A stretch of 23,681 bases of DNA from Hippea sp. GTDB taxonomy: Bacteria > Campylobacterota_A > Desulfurellia > Desulfurellales > Hippeaceae. Positions 1-7,453 of this stretch are shown in pieces. Below the pieces are notes generated by a model. It saw nothing but the letters and a program-made list of their open reading frames with translations. It did no database searches and was not told the DNA's origin. The position numbers and the translations under genes were made by a program. The stretch lies in assembly GCA_015486705.1 (NCBI GenBank), contig WFRG01000069.1:1-23681 (forward strand), in the 5' to 3' direction. How positions within the stretch are numbered: position 1 is the stretch's first letter; each line of letters starts with the position of its first letter.

Positions 1-440
1 AACACAAAGTTATGCCTATCTAAAAAATCCTTTGCCTCAGCCTTTTTCAAATTTATCGGTATTCCACACGCTTCAAGCACATCAGCAGAGCCAGACTTTG
101 AGCTCACAGCTTTGTTGCCATGCTTTGCAACAGGCACAAACAAACTGCAAACAATGGCCGATGCTGTCGAGATGTTAAATGTATTTTTGCCATCCCCTCC
201 CGTGCCGCATGTATCAAGAAGGTCATAGTCAAGTTTAAGTCCATCTGCATGTTTCTTCAAAGACGAAGCGGCTGCTGCTATCTCCTCTGCTGTCTCGCCT
301 TTATCTGACAAAAGAACAAGAAATTCCGCCATACTATTATCATCAACCGAACCGTCCAACATGTTGTCAAAAACGGCCTCCACAAGCTCAAAACCCAAAT
401 TCTCGCCTTTTTTGAGTCTTTCAATAGCCTCAACTATCAT
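1..440 (-). CDS. trpD: Anthranilate phosphoribosyltransferase TrpD, 5' part only (cut by window edge)
   Basis: TrpD transfers a phosphoribosyl group from PRPP to anthranilate, the second step of tryptophan synthesis. The reading frame is open from the ATG at 440 down to base 1 (146 codons) without a stop. It begins MIVEAIERLKKGENLG and contains the family's PRPP-binding glycine loop (DTCGTGGDGKNTFNIST, about residues 77-93) and the following KHGNKAVSSKSGSADVLEACG segment, with its conserved KHGN, SS.SGSADVLE pattern. The ATG lies inside the end of trpG (11-base overlap), so the two are translationally coupled. The C-terminal half lies outside the window. Identification by motif is firm. Confidence 0.93.
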   Translation of the reverse strand, partial: MIVEAIERLKKGENLGFELVEAVFDNMLDGSVDDNSMAEFLVLLSDKGETAEEIAAAASSLKKHADGLKLDYDLLDTCGTGGDGKNTFNISTASAIVCSLFVPVAKHGNKAVSSKSGSADVLEACGIPINLKKAEAKDFLDRHNFV

Positions 441-1005
441 GAACAACCCCCTTAACAAAATTTCTAACTATCTGCAGCCCAAACTCACTTGTGTAGGATT
501 CCGGATGAAACTGAACGCCAAAAATCAATAGCTTCATATTTTCTATCCCCATCACCTCACCATCAGAATTGGCAGTTGAACTAACAGAAAAATCACCTCG
601 AACACCATCAACAACTAAAGAGTGATACCTTGTCGCTTTGAAACTCTCTGGCAATCCATCAAACAATGGGCTTTTATTCAAAACCTTAATCTCATCCACC
701 TTACCGTGCATGATTTTCTTTGCCTTTCTAATTTCGAAATTAAAATAGTAACCAATAGCCTGCATACCCAAACAGACGCCAAAAATAGGTAATTTTCCTT
801 TAAAAAAATCCAAAACATCCAAAGATAGCATGGAGTTTTTTGGATGCGAAGGACCGGGTGAAATTGCAATGGCACTTAAGTCTTTAACATTTTTAACCGA
901 AGCCAAACCCTCTGTGTTTTTAAAAACCTTCACATCATCGTAAAAACCGATGTAGTGATAAAGGTTATAGGTAAACGAATCGTAGTTATCAATTAAAGCT
1001 ATCAT
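430..1005 (-). CDS. trpG: Anthranilate synthase glutamine amidotransferase subunit TrpG
   Basis: This is a class I glutamine amidotransferase of 191 residues, which supplies ammonia from glutamine to TrpE for anthranilate formation. It starts MIALIDNYDSFTYNL, typical of TrpG/PabA. The catalytic triad is visible: Cys78 in GVCLGMQAIG, and His167 and Glu169 in FHPES. The oxyanion region SPGPSHP (residues 49-55) is also present. The ATG lies 17 bases inside the end of trpE and its own end overlaps trpD, so trpE, trpG and trpD form one coupled transcript. A PabA role shared with folate synthesis cannot be excluded from sequence, but the trp context makes TrpG the main role. Length is normal for a stand-alone subunit, with no fusion to TrpD. 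Confidence 0.95.
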   Translation of the reverse strand: MIALIDNYDSFTYNLYHYIGFYDDVKVFKNTEGLASVKNVKDLSAIAISPGPSHPKNSMLSLDVLDFFKGKLPIFGVCLGMQAIGYYFNFEIRKAKKIMHGKVDEIKVLNKSPLFDGLPESFKATRYHSLVVDGVRGDFSVSSTANSDGEVMGIENMKLLIFGVQFHPESYTSEFGLQIVRNFVKGVVHDS

Positions 1006-2380
1006 CGATACCTCCCGCCTTGAGAAGTGCCTTCAGTTTGTTTATTGTTTCGAAATACTCACTCTCCGGGTTGCTATCGTAGACAATGCCGGCTCCAGCT
1101 TGAAACCTCGCTACATCACCATTAAAGATTGCCGTCCTTATGGTTATTGCCAAATCCACATTCCCAGAAAAGTCTATATAGCCAACGCAACCGCCATAAG
1201 CTCCCCTCGGATGGGTTTCTATTTCATCGATTATCTCAATAGCCCTGACCTTCGGAGCGCCACTCAAAGTCCCTGCTGGAAATGTGTTCGATATGACATC
1301 CATGACAGACATATCGTTGTTAATGTCAGCCTCAACATTTGACGTAAGATGAACAACATGGGAGTAAACCTCAGGTCTCATGAATGATGTAACGGTAACA
1401 GCCCCTGGTGATGAGATCCGCGCAAGGTCGTTTCGTGCAAGGTCAACAAGCATAATGTGCTCTGCTCTCTCCTTCTCATCGTTTAAAAGTTCACTCTTAA
1501 CAGCTTCTAAATTCTCGGTTTTTGGCTTTGTTCCAGCAATAGGCCTGATTGTTGCCACATTTCCTCTGAGTTTCAAGTGGATTTCGGGAGACGAGCCAGC
1601 CATACAGAAATCATTGTGCTTAAAATAAAACATGTAAGGAGACGGATTTATGCGCCTCAAATTCCTGTAGAACCCAAACGGATCAACACCCTTAACATCA
1701 AAAAAATTACTCAAAACAACCTGAATCGCCTCGCCATCTTCAATGAGCCCTTTTACACTTTTAACATGGCTTATAAACTTTTCTTTTGAGAACATCTGGC
1801 TCACAATTTTCGGCTTACCCTCATACCCATTAATGTGATTTTTTAGATTTTCCAATGCTGCACGCATCTCATTAATTGATTGCTGAGCCGCTTTAAAGTT
1901 CTCCTCAGGAGAAGAATTTTTATCCAGCATATGGTGATAACCCAAATAGAGCCTGTTTGTGTAGTTGTCGTAAACAAGAAACTTCTTTACCTCAAAGAAC
2001 AGCCCGTAAATATCAGGTTTTTTCTTTAAAGGCATTCTCAAAATGTCAAAAAGCTCCACAGACTCAAAAGCAAAATAACCAACATAGCCGCCTTTAAAAT
2101 CACCTAAACTTTTTGTCTCAAACACTTTCAAGGTTCTAACAAAGTCCAAATCCTCTTTTGCTCTAATCACAATGACACGCTCAGGCTCGAAACCTAAAAA
2201 AGAAAACCTGCTATAGGTTTTGTCTTCCTTTGCAGATTCAAGAAGAAACAGGTCTTCATACTCAAGCAGTTTGGAAAGGATTGAAACAGGTGTATCCAAA
2301 TCGCCTTCTATTTCCTCATAAACCACAACACTGTCATATCCACCATCCAAAGCCTTAAAAAACGCTTCCCTTAACTCCAT
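989..2380 (-). CDS. trpE: Anthranilate synthase component I TrpE
   Basis: TrpE converts chorismate plus ammonia to anthranilate, the first committed step of tryptophan synthesis, in complex with TrpG. The 463-residue protein has the N-terminal regulatory domain with the LLES motif (residues 46-49), which in this family forms part of the feedback tryptophan site. The C-terminal chorismate-binding domain shows PIAGT (TrpE type, where PabB has PIKGT), RAEHIMLVDLARND, PAGTLSGAPK and GCVGYIDFSG. I chose the ATG at 2380, because GGAGG lies five bases upstream of it. An ATG twelve bases further upstream overlaps that ribosome binding site and is unlikely. The gene sits directly behind a tandem-terminator attenuator (2399-2552). 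Confidence 0.95.
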   Translation of the reverse strand: MELREAFFKALDGGYDSVVVYEEIEGDLDTPVSILSKLLEYEDLFLLESAKEDKTYSRFSFLGFEPERVIVIRAKEDLDFVRTLKVFETKSLGDFKGGYVGYFAFESVELFDILRMPLKKKPDIYGLFFEVKKFLVYDNYTNRLYLGYHHMLDKNSSPEENFKAAQQSINEMRAALENLKNHINGYEGKPKIVSQMFSKEKFISHVKSVKGLIEDGEAIQVVLSNFFDVKGVDPFGFYRNLRRINPSPYMFYFKHNDFCMAGSSPEIHLKLRGNVATIRPIAGTKPKTENLEAVKSELLNDEKERAEHIMLVDLARNDLARISSPGAVTVTSFMRPEVYSHVVHLTSNVEADINNDMSVMDVISNTFPAGTLSGAPKVRAIEIIDEIETHPRGAYGGCVGYIDFSGNVDLAITIRTAIFNGDVARFQAGAGIVYDSNPESEYFETINKLKALLKAGGIDDSFN

Positions 2381-2398
2381 AAACACCTCCATGCAAAT

Positions 2399-2443
2399 AA
2401 AAAAGGCCGCAAACCTTGAATTTTCTTGCCAAGGTTTGCGGCC
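2399..2443 (-). terminator. Second trp leader terminator (segments 5:6), just before trpE
   Basis: A perfect 14-bp stem (2430-2443 with 2405-2418) and an 11-base loop are followed in the transcript by six U (2404 to 2399). The U tract ends only 18 bases before the trpE ATG. Its 5' arm can instead pair with the 3' arm of the preceding terminator (see the attenuator entry), so it is probably conditional. The fold is read directly from the sequence; the regulation is inferred. Confidence 0.85.
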
Positions 2444-2447
2444 AAAT

Positions 2448-2516
2448 AAAAAAGCCGCTTACCCTCGGCAAGCTCTCTGGCTACCCTGCCAGCAAGCCCA
2501 CCAAGAATAAGCGGCT
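2448..2516 (-). terminator. First trp leader terminator (segments 3:4)
   Basis: In the transcript, AGCCGCUUA (2516-2508) pairs with UAAGCGGCU (2461-2453), nine perfect base pairs at the base. The interior continues as a long stem with several G-U pairs (CUUGGUGGGCUU with GAGCUUGCCGAG) and closes with a CUGGC/GCCAG apical hairpin. Six U follow (2453-2448). This is a strong, long intrinsic terminator about 30 bases downstream of the leader peptide stop codon. Its apical part contains a segment complementary to the upstream hairpin, as expected of a transcription attenuator. Confidence 0.85.
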
Positions 2517-2542
2517 CTTACGACAAAAAGCAGGGTAGCTTT

Positions 2543-2605
2543 TTAGCTACCCCACCACCACTGATTACATTCTATCGTCAAAGAGACAAACCTAAACTCA
2601 AACAT
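2543..2605 (-). CDS. trpL: trp leader peptide TrpL (20 residues, Trp-Trp-Trp)
   Basis: A short reading frame ATG...TAA encodes MFEFRFVSLTIECNQWWWGS, with three consecutive TGG codons (2560-2552) five codons before its stop. The stop codon lies in the loop/stem of the first leader hairpin. Runs of Trp codons at this position are the hallmark of ribosome-mediated trp attenuation, as in enterobacterial trpL. Its product should have no function apart from its translation. No convincing ribosome binding site precedes the ATG at 2605, and the predicted transcription start is about one base upstream, so initiation may be leaderless. A TTG at 2581 in the same frame, preceded by AGG at a fitting distance, is an alternative start. 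Too short for ordinary gene finders. Confidence 0.85.
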   Translation of the reverse strand: MFEFRFVSLTIECNQWWWGS

Positions 2606-2612
2606 CCCGGTC

Positions 2613-2641
2613 AGTTTAGAAAAAAACAACTCCCAAGTCAA
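2613..2641 (-). promoter_or_regulatory. trp operon promoter (sigma-70 type)
   Basis: TTGACT (2641-2636) and TAAACT (2618-2613) are separated by exactly 17 bases. Initiation would be expected near 2606, immediately before the leader peptide ATG at 2605. The -35 lies three bases after the U tract of the upstream operon's terminator. I see no TrpR-type palindrome around it. Confidence 0.7.
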
Positions 2642-2643
2642 GC

Positions 2644-2690
2644 AAAAAGCCCCCCCTATTTTTCACACTTCGTAGGTGTGAAAAATAGGG
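2644..2690 (-). terminator. Intrinsic terminator ending the glycerophosphate operon
   Basis: A perfect 15-bp stem (arms 2690-2676 and 2668-2654) with a 7-base loop is followed by G-rich sequence and five T (2648-2644) in minus-strand sense. The kinase stop codon (2665-2663) lies in the 3' arm, so the terminator uses the last codons of the gene as one half of the stem. It insulates the trp promoter just downstream. Confidence 0.75.
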
Positions 2691-4195
2691 CTGAGTTTGC
2701 CTTTAATTGGAACAAAAACCTTTTTAAAAATATTGTCGTAAATTTTTACATTTTCAGGTTTAGGATAAATAAATTCACCATTGGGTTTCATCGCATCAAT
2801 TGCTTCATAGATACTATTAAACTTACCAACACCCAAAGCCGCAAGCATAGCCGCACCGAGTGACGATGTTTCAACGTTGTCTGGTTTAAAAACCGGCAAG
2901 TTCATAATATCGGCAGCACAGTTAACAACCAACCTGCTTTTCGCACCACCACCTGAAGCAAACAATCGTTTAAGTTTTATGTTCATCTTTTTTTCTATAG
3001 CTTCTTTACCTTCCCTTAAAGCAAACATTAATCCCTCAATGAGCGCCTTATACACATGCTCCATCTTATGACTATCTGTAAAACCAATTATGCTTCCTTT
3101 CATTACTTGTTTTTTACCAGCCACACCCTGAGACCAAAACGGATGCAACACAAGCCCATCGCTTCCAGCAGGAATATTGCTAACACGCTTCTCTAACAAC
3201 TCCTCAGCCGCAATACCTAGACTCTCAGCTGCTTTGGATTCCAATTTAGCAAATTGTTCTTTAAACCAGCTAATCAGCCAGAAACCCCTGAAAACTTGAT
3301 ATTCGACATTGAAAGCATTACCTATGGCAGAAGGATAAGATGGGAAAAACCTAAAGGCTTCTAAATACCTGTCGGAGTTAAAATTTATCGTAGCTGTAGT
3401 TCCAAAGCTCAAAGCAGCGTCATACTTGCCATAAGCACCAACTCCAATCAGCTCACAGGCTTTGTCCGAAGCAGCAGCTACAACTGGAACACCTTTTGGC
3501 AAACCTGTATCTTTAGAAGCTCTTTCTGTTACATATCCAATTAAATCTGACGGATTTACAAGTTTAGGCAACATATTTAACCTTACAGAAACAGCTTTAT
3601 ACTTCCAGCTATTTTCAGGCTCCCACTGTTTCTTCTTAAAATTAAAAGGTAAATAGCCCACTTGAGATGCATTGGAATCAAAAAAAGCACCCGTTAGTTT
3701 ATAATTTAAATAGGTTGATAAATAGCATACATACCCCGTCTTTTGCCACAACTCTGGTTCATTTTTTATTACCCAATTAACAGCAGATCTCTTTTGGAAT
3801 GTCTTAACCGTATCAAAAGCCCCCACGAGCCTAAACAAAAACTCATAAAAACCAAGATTGGTCACTTCTTCTGCTTCCCTTTTGTCAAGCCACAAAATAG
3901 CAGGTCTTAAAGGCTCGAAATTCTTATCCAAAAAAACAGTAGTTGCACGCTGTGTTGTTATAGAAACAGCTTCAATATCTTTAGCATCAATACCATTTCG
4001 AAAGAGTTTTTTACATACAGAAACAAGGTCATTCCAATAATCCTCTGCCTCTCTTTCGTAATGCCCTGGTTTAGGAGAAAAATAGGGCTTATCATAAAAT
4101 TGCTTTTCTTTTATGAGCATCTCACCCGAGAAATCATAAACCACACCTTTTATAGTCTGAGTTCCAACGTCAACGGAAAGAATGTATTTACCCAT
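2663..4195 (-). CDS. FGGY-family carbohydrate kinase (glycerol-kinase-like)
   Basis: A 510-residue ATP-dependent kinase of the FGGY family (actin-like two-domain fold). Visible are the N-terminal phosphate loop DVGTQTIKGVVYDF (residues 8-21), GHYEREAEDYWNDL, SITTQRATTVFLD, AILWLDKR, and in the C-terminal domain ASDKACELIGVG (the Asp being the likely catalytic base), LSFGTTA and ASGGGAKSRL. Its neighbours, a GlpD-type dehydrogenase and an AGPS-like flavoprotein, suggest a glycerol or triose substrate. However, true glycerol kinases carry an Arg-Glu pair (NQRET) that binds glycerol, and here the pair is Arg-Ala. The substrate is therefore open and I give no gene symbol. The start overlaps the end of the dehydrogenase by 8 bases, so the genes are coupled. 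The 3' end forms part of the operon terminator. Confidence 0.85.
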   Translation of the reverse strand: MGKYILSVDVGTQTIKGVVYDFSGEMLIKEKQFYDKPYFSPKPGHYEREAEDYWNDLVSVCKKLFRNGIDAKDIEAVSITTQRATTVFLDKNFEPLRPAILWLDKREAEEVTNLGFYEFLFRLVGAFDTVKTFQKRSAVNWVIKNEPELWQKTGYVCYLSTYLNYKLTGAFFDSNASQVGYLPFNFKKKQWEPENSWKYKAVSVRLNMLPKLVNPSDLIGYVTERASKDTGLPKGVPVVAAASDKACELIGVGAYGKYDAALSFGTTATINFNSDRYLEAFRFFPSYPSAIGNAFNVEYQVFRGFWLISWFKEQFAKLESKAAESLGIAAEELLEKRVSNIPAGSDGLVLHPFWSQGVAGKKQVMKGSIIGFTDSHKMEHVYKALIEGLMFALREGKEAIEKKMNIKLKRLFASGGGAKSRLVVNCAADIMNLPVFKPDNVETSSLGAAMLAALGVGKFNSIYEAIDAMKPNGEFIYPKPENVKIYDNIFKKVFVPIKGKLSPIFHTYEV

Positions 4196-5651
4196 CCAAC
4201 CTGTAATACCTCAACACATTTTTATATCTTTCAAGTTCCTCGTCGTACTTTTCGGCACTCCAGCCCAATGAAGATATGACCAACTCTTTCTTTTTTTTAA
4301 GATATTCAATACCACCATCTAGACTCGTTAAACCAAGTCTGCTTCTCCTTATCATAAGGTCGTCCAAATGGACTACAAAACTACTCTTTAAAATTCCAGA
4401 AAAATAACTATCCTCAATTGAACTAAAAAACAGTGCATCGAGCATAGAGACAACACCCATCGCCTCTTTAGTTACAATTTTAAATTTATTGGAATCAATA
4501 TCCGTCGGATTTCTATTTAAAAAACTAAAAATCCTTTTAGCAATTTTTTTTGAAATGTAATCAAAGGTTGTGAGCTTGCCACCAGCAACAAAAATCATCT
4601 TATCCTTGACTCTTAAGATATAATCCCGCGTTTCTTTGGAAGGGTCCTTTTTGTGTGTATTTAAAACACCCCTGACGCCAGAGAAAGTTGAGACAACATT
4701 CTCATTACCTATTTTAGCCTTCGGAAACCAATGGTCTAAAGCTTCAAGCAAATACTCAGTTTCATCTTTTGATATCTTAACTTCGTTATTTAAGTCTTCC
4801 CCGTAATCAATATCGGTTGTCCCAAAAAGCACAGAACCATTCCAAGGGATAATATACAAAGGTCTCTTATCCCTTGGGTGAAATACGGCACAAGCATACC
4901 TTATGGGCACTTTTTCAAAAGGCAAAATCAAATGGCTCCCTTTCAACTTCCTTATGGAAAGCGAAGGGTTGAACTCCCCAATCCATGCCCCTGTGGCAAA
5001 AACAATGCTTTTGGAAGGAATGGTTAAACGTTCCTTTCTAACCTCATCCTCAAATACAACCTCATAGCATGAAGGAGTTTTGTTTACTTTAAGCACTTTC
5101 GCATAGTTTAAGGCTAAAGCCCCATATTTCAAAGCTTCAAACAGAATTTGGAGTGTTAACTTAACATCATCCGTGACTGCATCAAAAAATGTATAAGCAC
5201 CAAATACAGAGTCGTTTATAAACTTAAAATCCATACCTAATTCTGGTCTCGTTACATAACTTACAGTTTTCTTCATGGCAAATAGGTCGTAAATAGACAG
5301 GCCAAACCTATAAACCGCCCTTTTGGCAAATGAATTATCCTCTAAAGGAATTGCAAATCTAAGCGGAAGGATAAGCTTCCTATAGGTTTTAAGTAGTTTT
5401 TCCCTTTCTCTTACGGCATGATAAGTCAAAAGCATCTGCCCCTGTTTTATATACCTAAGCCCTCCATGAACCAATTTGCCAGACCTACTCGAAGTACCCC
5501 ACGCAAAATCCTTCTGCTCAAGCAAAACCACCTTTAAGTCAGACATAGCGAGCCGCCTCAGTATTCCGCTCCCTGTGATGCCGCCACCTACAACTACAAC
5601 GTCAAAGGTTTCGCCCCTTTTTAATTCTTCTATAAAGTTTTCTCTGTTCAT
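4188..5651 (-). CDS. FAD-dependent glycerol-3-phosphate dehydrogenase (GlpD/GlpA family)
   Basis: A 487-residue flavoprotein that should oxidise sn-glycerol 3-phosphate to dihydroxyacetone phosphate, passing electrons to quinone or another acceptor. The FAD dinucleotide fold VVVVGGGITGSGI (residues 18-30) is followed by the family signature WGTSSRSGKLVHGGLRYI, then IIPWNGSVLFGTTDIDY, the substrate-site Arg in FSGVRGVL, and RDYIL. The C-terminal DAO_C domain is present (DLMIRRSRLGL, near residue 430). Length is close to GlpD and shorter than the Cys-rich GlpA, and there is no C-terminal bfd-like [2Fe-2S] domain. It starts 4 bases after the AGPS-like gene and ends overlapping the kinase. The electron acceptor cannot be told from the sequence. 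Confidence 0.88.
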   Translation of the reverse strand: MNRENFIEELKRGETFDVVVVGGGITGSGILRRLAMSDLKVVLLEQKDFAWGTSSRSGKLVHGGLRYIKQGQMLLTYHAVREREKLLKTYRKLILPLRFAIPLEDNSFAKRAVYRFGLSIYDLFAMKKTVSYVTRPELGMDFKFINDSVFGAYTFFDAVTDDVKLTLQILFEALKYGALALNYAKVLKVNKTPSCYEVVFEDEVRKERLTIPSKSIVFATGAWIGEFNPSLSIRKLKGSHLILPFEKVPIRYACAVFHPRDKRPLYIIPWNGSVLFGTTDIDYGEDLNNEVKISKDETEYLLEALDHWFPKAKIGNENVVSTFSGVRGVLNTHKKDPSKETRDYILRVKDKMIFVAGGKLTTFDYISKKIAKRIFSFLNRNPTDIDSNKFKIVTKEAMGVVSMLDALFFSSIEDSYFSGILKSSFVVHLDDLMIRRSRLGLTSLDGGIEYLKKKKELVISSLGWSAEKYDEELERYKNVLRYYRLDG

Positions 5652-5655
5652 CGCA

Positions 5656-7224
5656 TCAATCCACTAATTTGTTGGGGTTCATAATTCCGTATGGGTCAAA
5701 AGCCTCAAAGCTTAATTTCATAACCTTTAACCCCAAATCGCCCTTTAATTGCTTTAAGTAAGGCTTGTGGTCAACTCCAATGCCGTGGTGATGGCTTATC
5801 ACACCACCGTTTTTTACTATCGTCTCGCTTGCTATCTTTTTTAGAGAGCTCCACTTTTTAAATGTGTCGTGCTTATCTTGCTTCAAAGGAAAAACATAGG
5901 TTGTATATATGCTTGAACCGTTTGGGTAAATATGCGAAAGGTGAGAAAAGGCAAACGAACCATATAACGCTTTTTCTATTTTTTTAGCTAAATTTTTAAC
6001 ATTGTCCCATGTCGTAAAAGTTTCAAGCGTATCCACACCATAACCCATATCCCATAGGGTATTTCTTAAGTATGGCATCTTAAACCTATCCTTTAGCCAC
6101 TGCTTACCAACAAAAGTTCCTATATTCAAACCGCCGTATTTTTTAATAACATACTTAATAAAAGATCTGTAAAAATCCACTTGCTTGCTATCCCCGCTAA
6201 CGGCATAAACCATCAAGCACTTATCTTTAGAGTATCCCTTTAATTTAACAGCATTTTCAAGCAAACCAACAAAAAACCTCTTTGAAGCTAAATTTAGGAT
6301 ACCTTCTGTTTCTTTAGACAAACTCAGTCTTATCATTGTTAGTGGAATATTGCTTTGCGATATAAACCTAACAGCCTCTACACCACTTTCATTGTCAGGG
6401 AAAAAGGCAGCCTCAACACTAAGCACATTGGGTAGTTTAGAAACCTTCATATAACACTTTGACACAATTCCAATTCTACCTTCGCTACCCAACACTATCT
6501 CTCTCAAATCCACGCCTTCGGCTGACTTATTGTATGGGTTTATGTGAAAAACTCCACTTGGAGAATACAATGTCCCACCCAAAAACATATCCTCAATCTT
6601 TCCATAACCAAGGGAAAACTGGCCAGAGGAGCGCGTAACAACCCATCCACCTAGCGTAGAAAACTCAAATGACTGGGGAAAATGACCAAGCGTATACCCC
6701 TTGATATTTAAGGCTTTTTCAATCTCAGGTCCTTTTGTACCGGCTTTAATAAGGGCTATATGTGAATACTCATCGAGACTAACAAGCCCCTTCATTTTAG
6801 ACATATCCACAGAAATATTGGGCTTTCTATTATCAACAACTTCAAGATGACCAACTACCGACGTTCCGCCTCCATATGGAATTAGATTCACGTTTCTCTT
6901 TTTTGCCTCATCTACAATAACCTTTAAATCATTTTCGTTTCTCGGATAACACACCAAATCTGGCACATTAAATTCTAATCCCATCTTAAACTTTATCCAG
7001 TCGGGAAAGCTCTGTCCAAAAGAGTGAGTTAACCTTTCAAATTTATCATCAGTGGAAAAAGGAAATTCTTTAATCTTCGGTTCATTTACCCTGCTCAAAA
7101 GTAATGCTTCGCTTATGCTTTTGCTTTTAACCCCTTCACCAATCTTTTTTCTTATAAACTTCTCTGCATGCCTTGACACAGGATAAACAACTTTCTCATC
7201 CCCCCAACCATTCCAACGTTTCAT
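5656..7224 (-). CDS. FAD-linked oxidase of the alkylglycerone-phosphate synthase (AGPS) family
   Basis: A 522-residue protein of the vanillyl-alcohol-oxidase/FAD_binding_4 superfamily, most like eukaryotic AGPS, which exchanges the acyl chain of acyl-DHAP for a fatty alcohol in ether-lipid synthesis. Seen are the FAD phosphate loop PYGGGTSVVGHLE, STLGGWVVTRSSGQFSLGYGKIEDM, a C-terminal SHIYPNGSSIY segment, and ISHHHGIGVDHKPYL, which matches the AGPS active-site triple His (HHHGVG). The C-terminus ends DPYGIMNPNKL, typical of FAD-linked oxidases. Start at the ATG at 7224 because GGGGAG lies five bases upstream; a GTG six bases further up is too close to that site. It is first in an operon with a GlpD-type dehydrogenase and a kinase. 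Bacterial members may instead be dehydrogenases of unknown substrate. Confidence 0.8.
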   Translation of the reverse strand: MKRWNGWGDEKVVYPVSRHAEKFIRKKIGEGVKSKSISEALLLSRVNEPKIKEFPFSTDDKFERLTHSFGQSFPDWIKFKMGLEFNVPDLVCYPRNENDLKVIVDEAKKRNVNLIPYGGGTSVVGHLEVVDNRKPNISVDMSKMKGLVSLDEYSHIALIKAGTKGPEIEKALNIKGYTLGHFPQSFEFSTLGGWVVTRSSGQFSLGYGKIEDMFLGGTLYSPSGVFHINPYNKSAEGVDLREIVLGSEGRIGIVSKCYMKVSKLPNVLSVEAAFFPDNESGVEAVRFISQSNIPLTMIRLSLSKETEGILNLASKRFFVGLLENAVKLKGYSKDKCLMVYAVSGDSKQVDFYRSFIKYVIKKYGGLNIGTFVGKQWLKDRFKMPYLRNTLWDMGYGVDTLETFTTWDNVKNLAKKIEKALYGSFAFSHLSHIYPNGSSIYTTYVFPLKQDKHDTFKKWSSLKKIASETIVKNGGVISHHHGIGVDHKPYLKQLKGDLGLKVMKLSFEAFDPYGIMNPNKLVD

Positions 7225-7360
7225 AGGCACTCCCCAAACAATTTAGTTTAATCCAGATTCTCAAAAGCATCTTAAAATTCACATCTAACAAAAATAAATC
7301 ACTTCTATACACATACAGACAAAACGTATATATTCCATGCCTCGTTTTCACATTTGCTCA

Positions 7361-7389
7361 ATACTACTATAAAAAGTCAATCCTTTCAA
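7361..7389 (-). promoter_or_regulatory. Probable promoter of the AGPS-GlpD-kinase operon
   Basis: TTGAAA (7389-7384) and TAGTAT (7366-7361) lie 17 bases apart in the 229-base gap behind dus, leaving a leader of about 130 bases before the ATG at 7224. The rest of the gap (7225-7453) is AT-rich; I see no terminator for dus, no clear operator and no convincing small gene in it. An overlapping TTGACT at 7380-7375 lacks a good -10. Confidence 0.45.
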
Positions 7390-7453
7390 CTATTATCTAG
7401 ATTTTATGGCACACGGATTAACAAGTGAAGCAAAATGTATATAAAATTGCCGT

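Larger units (their letters stand above)
2399..2552 (-). promoter_or_regulatory. trp operon attenuator with two alternative terminators
   Basis: Six RNA segments can be read. Segment 1 (2552-2545) and segment 2 (2540-2533) form a perfect 8-bp hairpin with an AAAA loop. Segments 3:4 are terminator 1 and segments 5:6 are terminator 2. Competing pairings are present. GCUACCCUGC of segment 2 (2539-2530) is perfectly complementary over 10 bp to GCAGGGUAGC of segment 3 (2489-2480). Segment 4 (CUUGCCGAGG, 2472-2463, and GCGGC, 2458-2454) is complementary to segment 5 (GCCGC, 2442-2438, and CCUUGGCAAG, 2434-2425) over 15 bp with one G-U pair. The last Trp codon of the leader peptide ends on the first base of segment 1, so a ribosome stalled on the Trp codons masks segment 1 and frees segment 2. 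Pairings are seen; the switch is inferred from the classical trp attenuation model. Confidence 0.85.

Noticed and set aside
120..308. Plus-strand frame of 62 codons opposite trpD
   Set aside because: It lies antisense to the clearly coding trpD frame and resembles no family; the same holds for the other frames opposite or out of phase with real genes throughout the window.
2381..2392. Upstream ATG as the trpE start
   Set aside because: It overlaps the GGAGG ribosome binding site that serves the ATG at 2380.
2448..2552. T-box riboswitch for tryptophan in front of trpE
   Set aside because: No T-box consensus bulge or specifier loop is visible, and a leader peptide with three Trp codons plus segment complementarities explains the region better.
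2600..2645. TrpR operator in the trp promoter
   Set aside because: No palindrome with the known CTAG/ACTAGT-type core is seen.
7225..7453. A small gene of about 17 codons (minus strand) and a sigma-54 promoter
   Set aside because: The frame has no ribosome binding site or conserved look, and no GG-N10-GC element with correct spacing was found.
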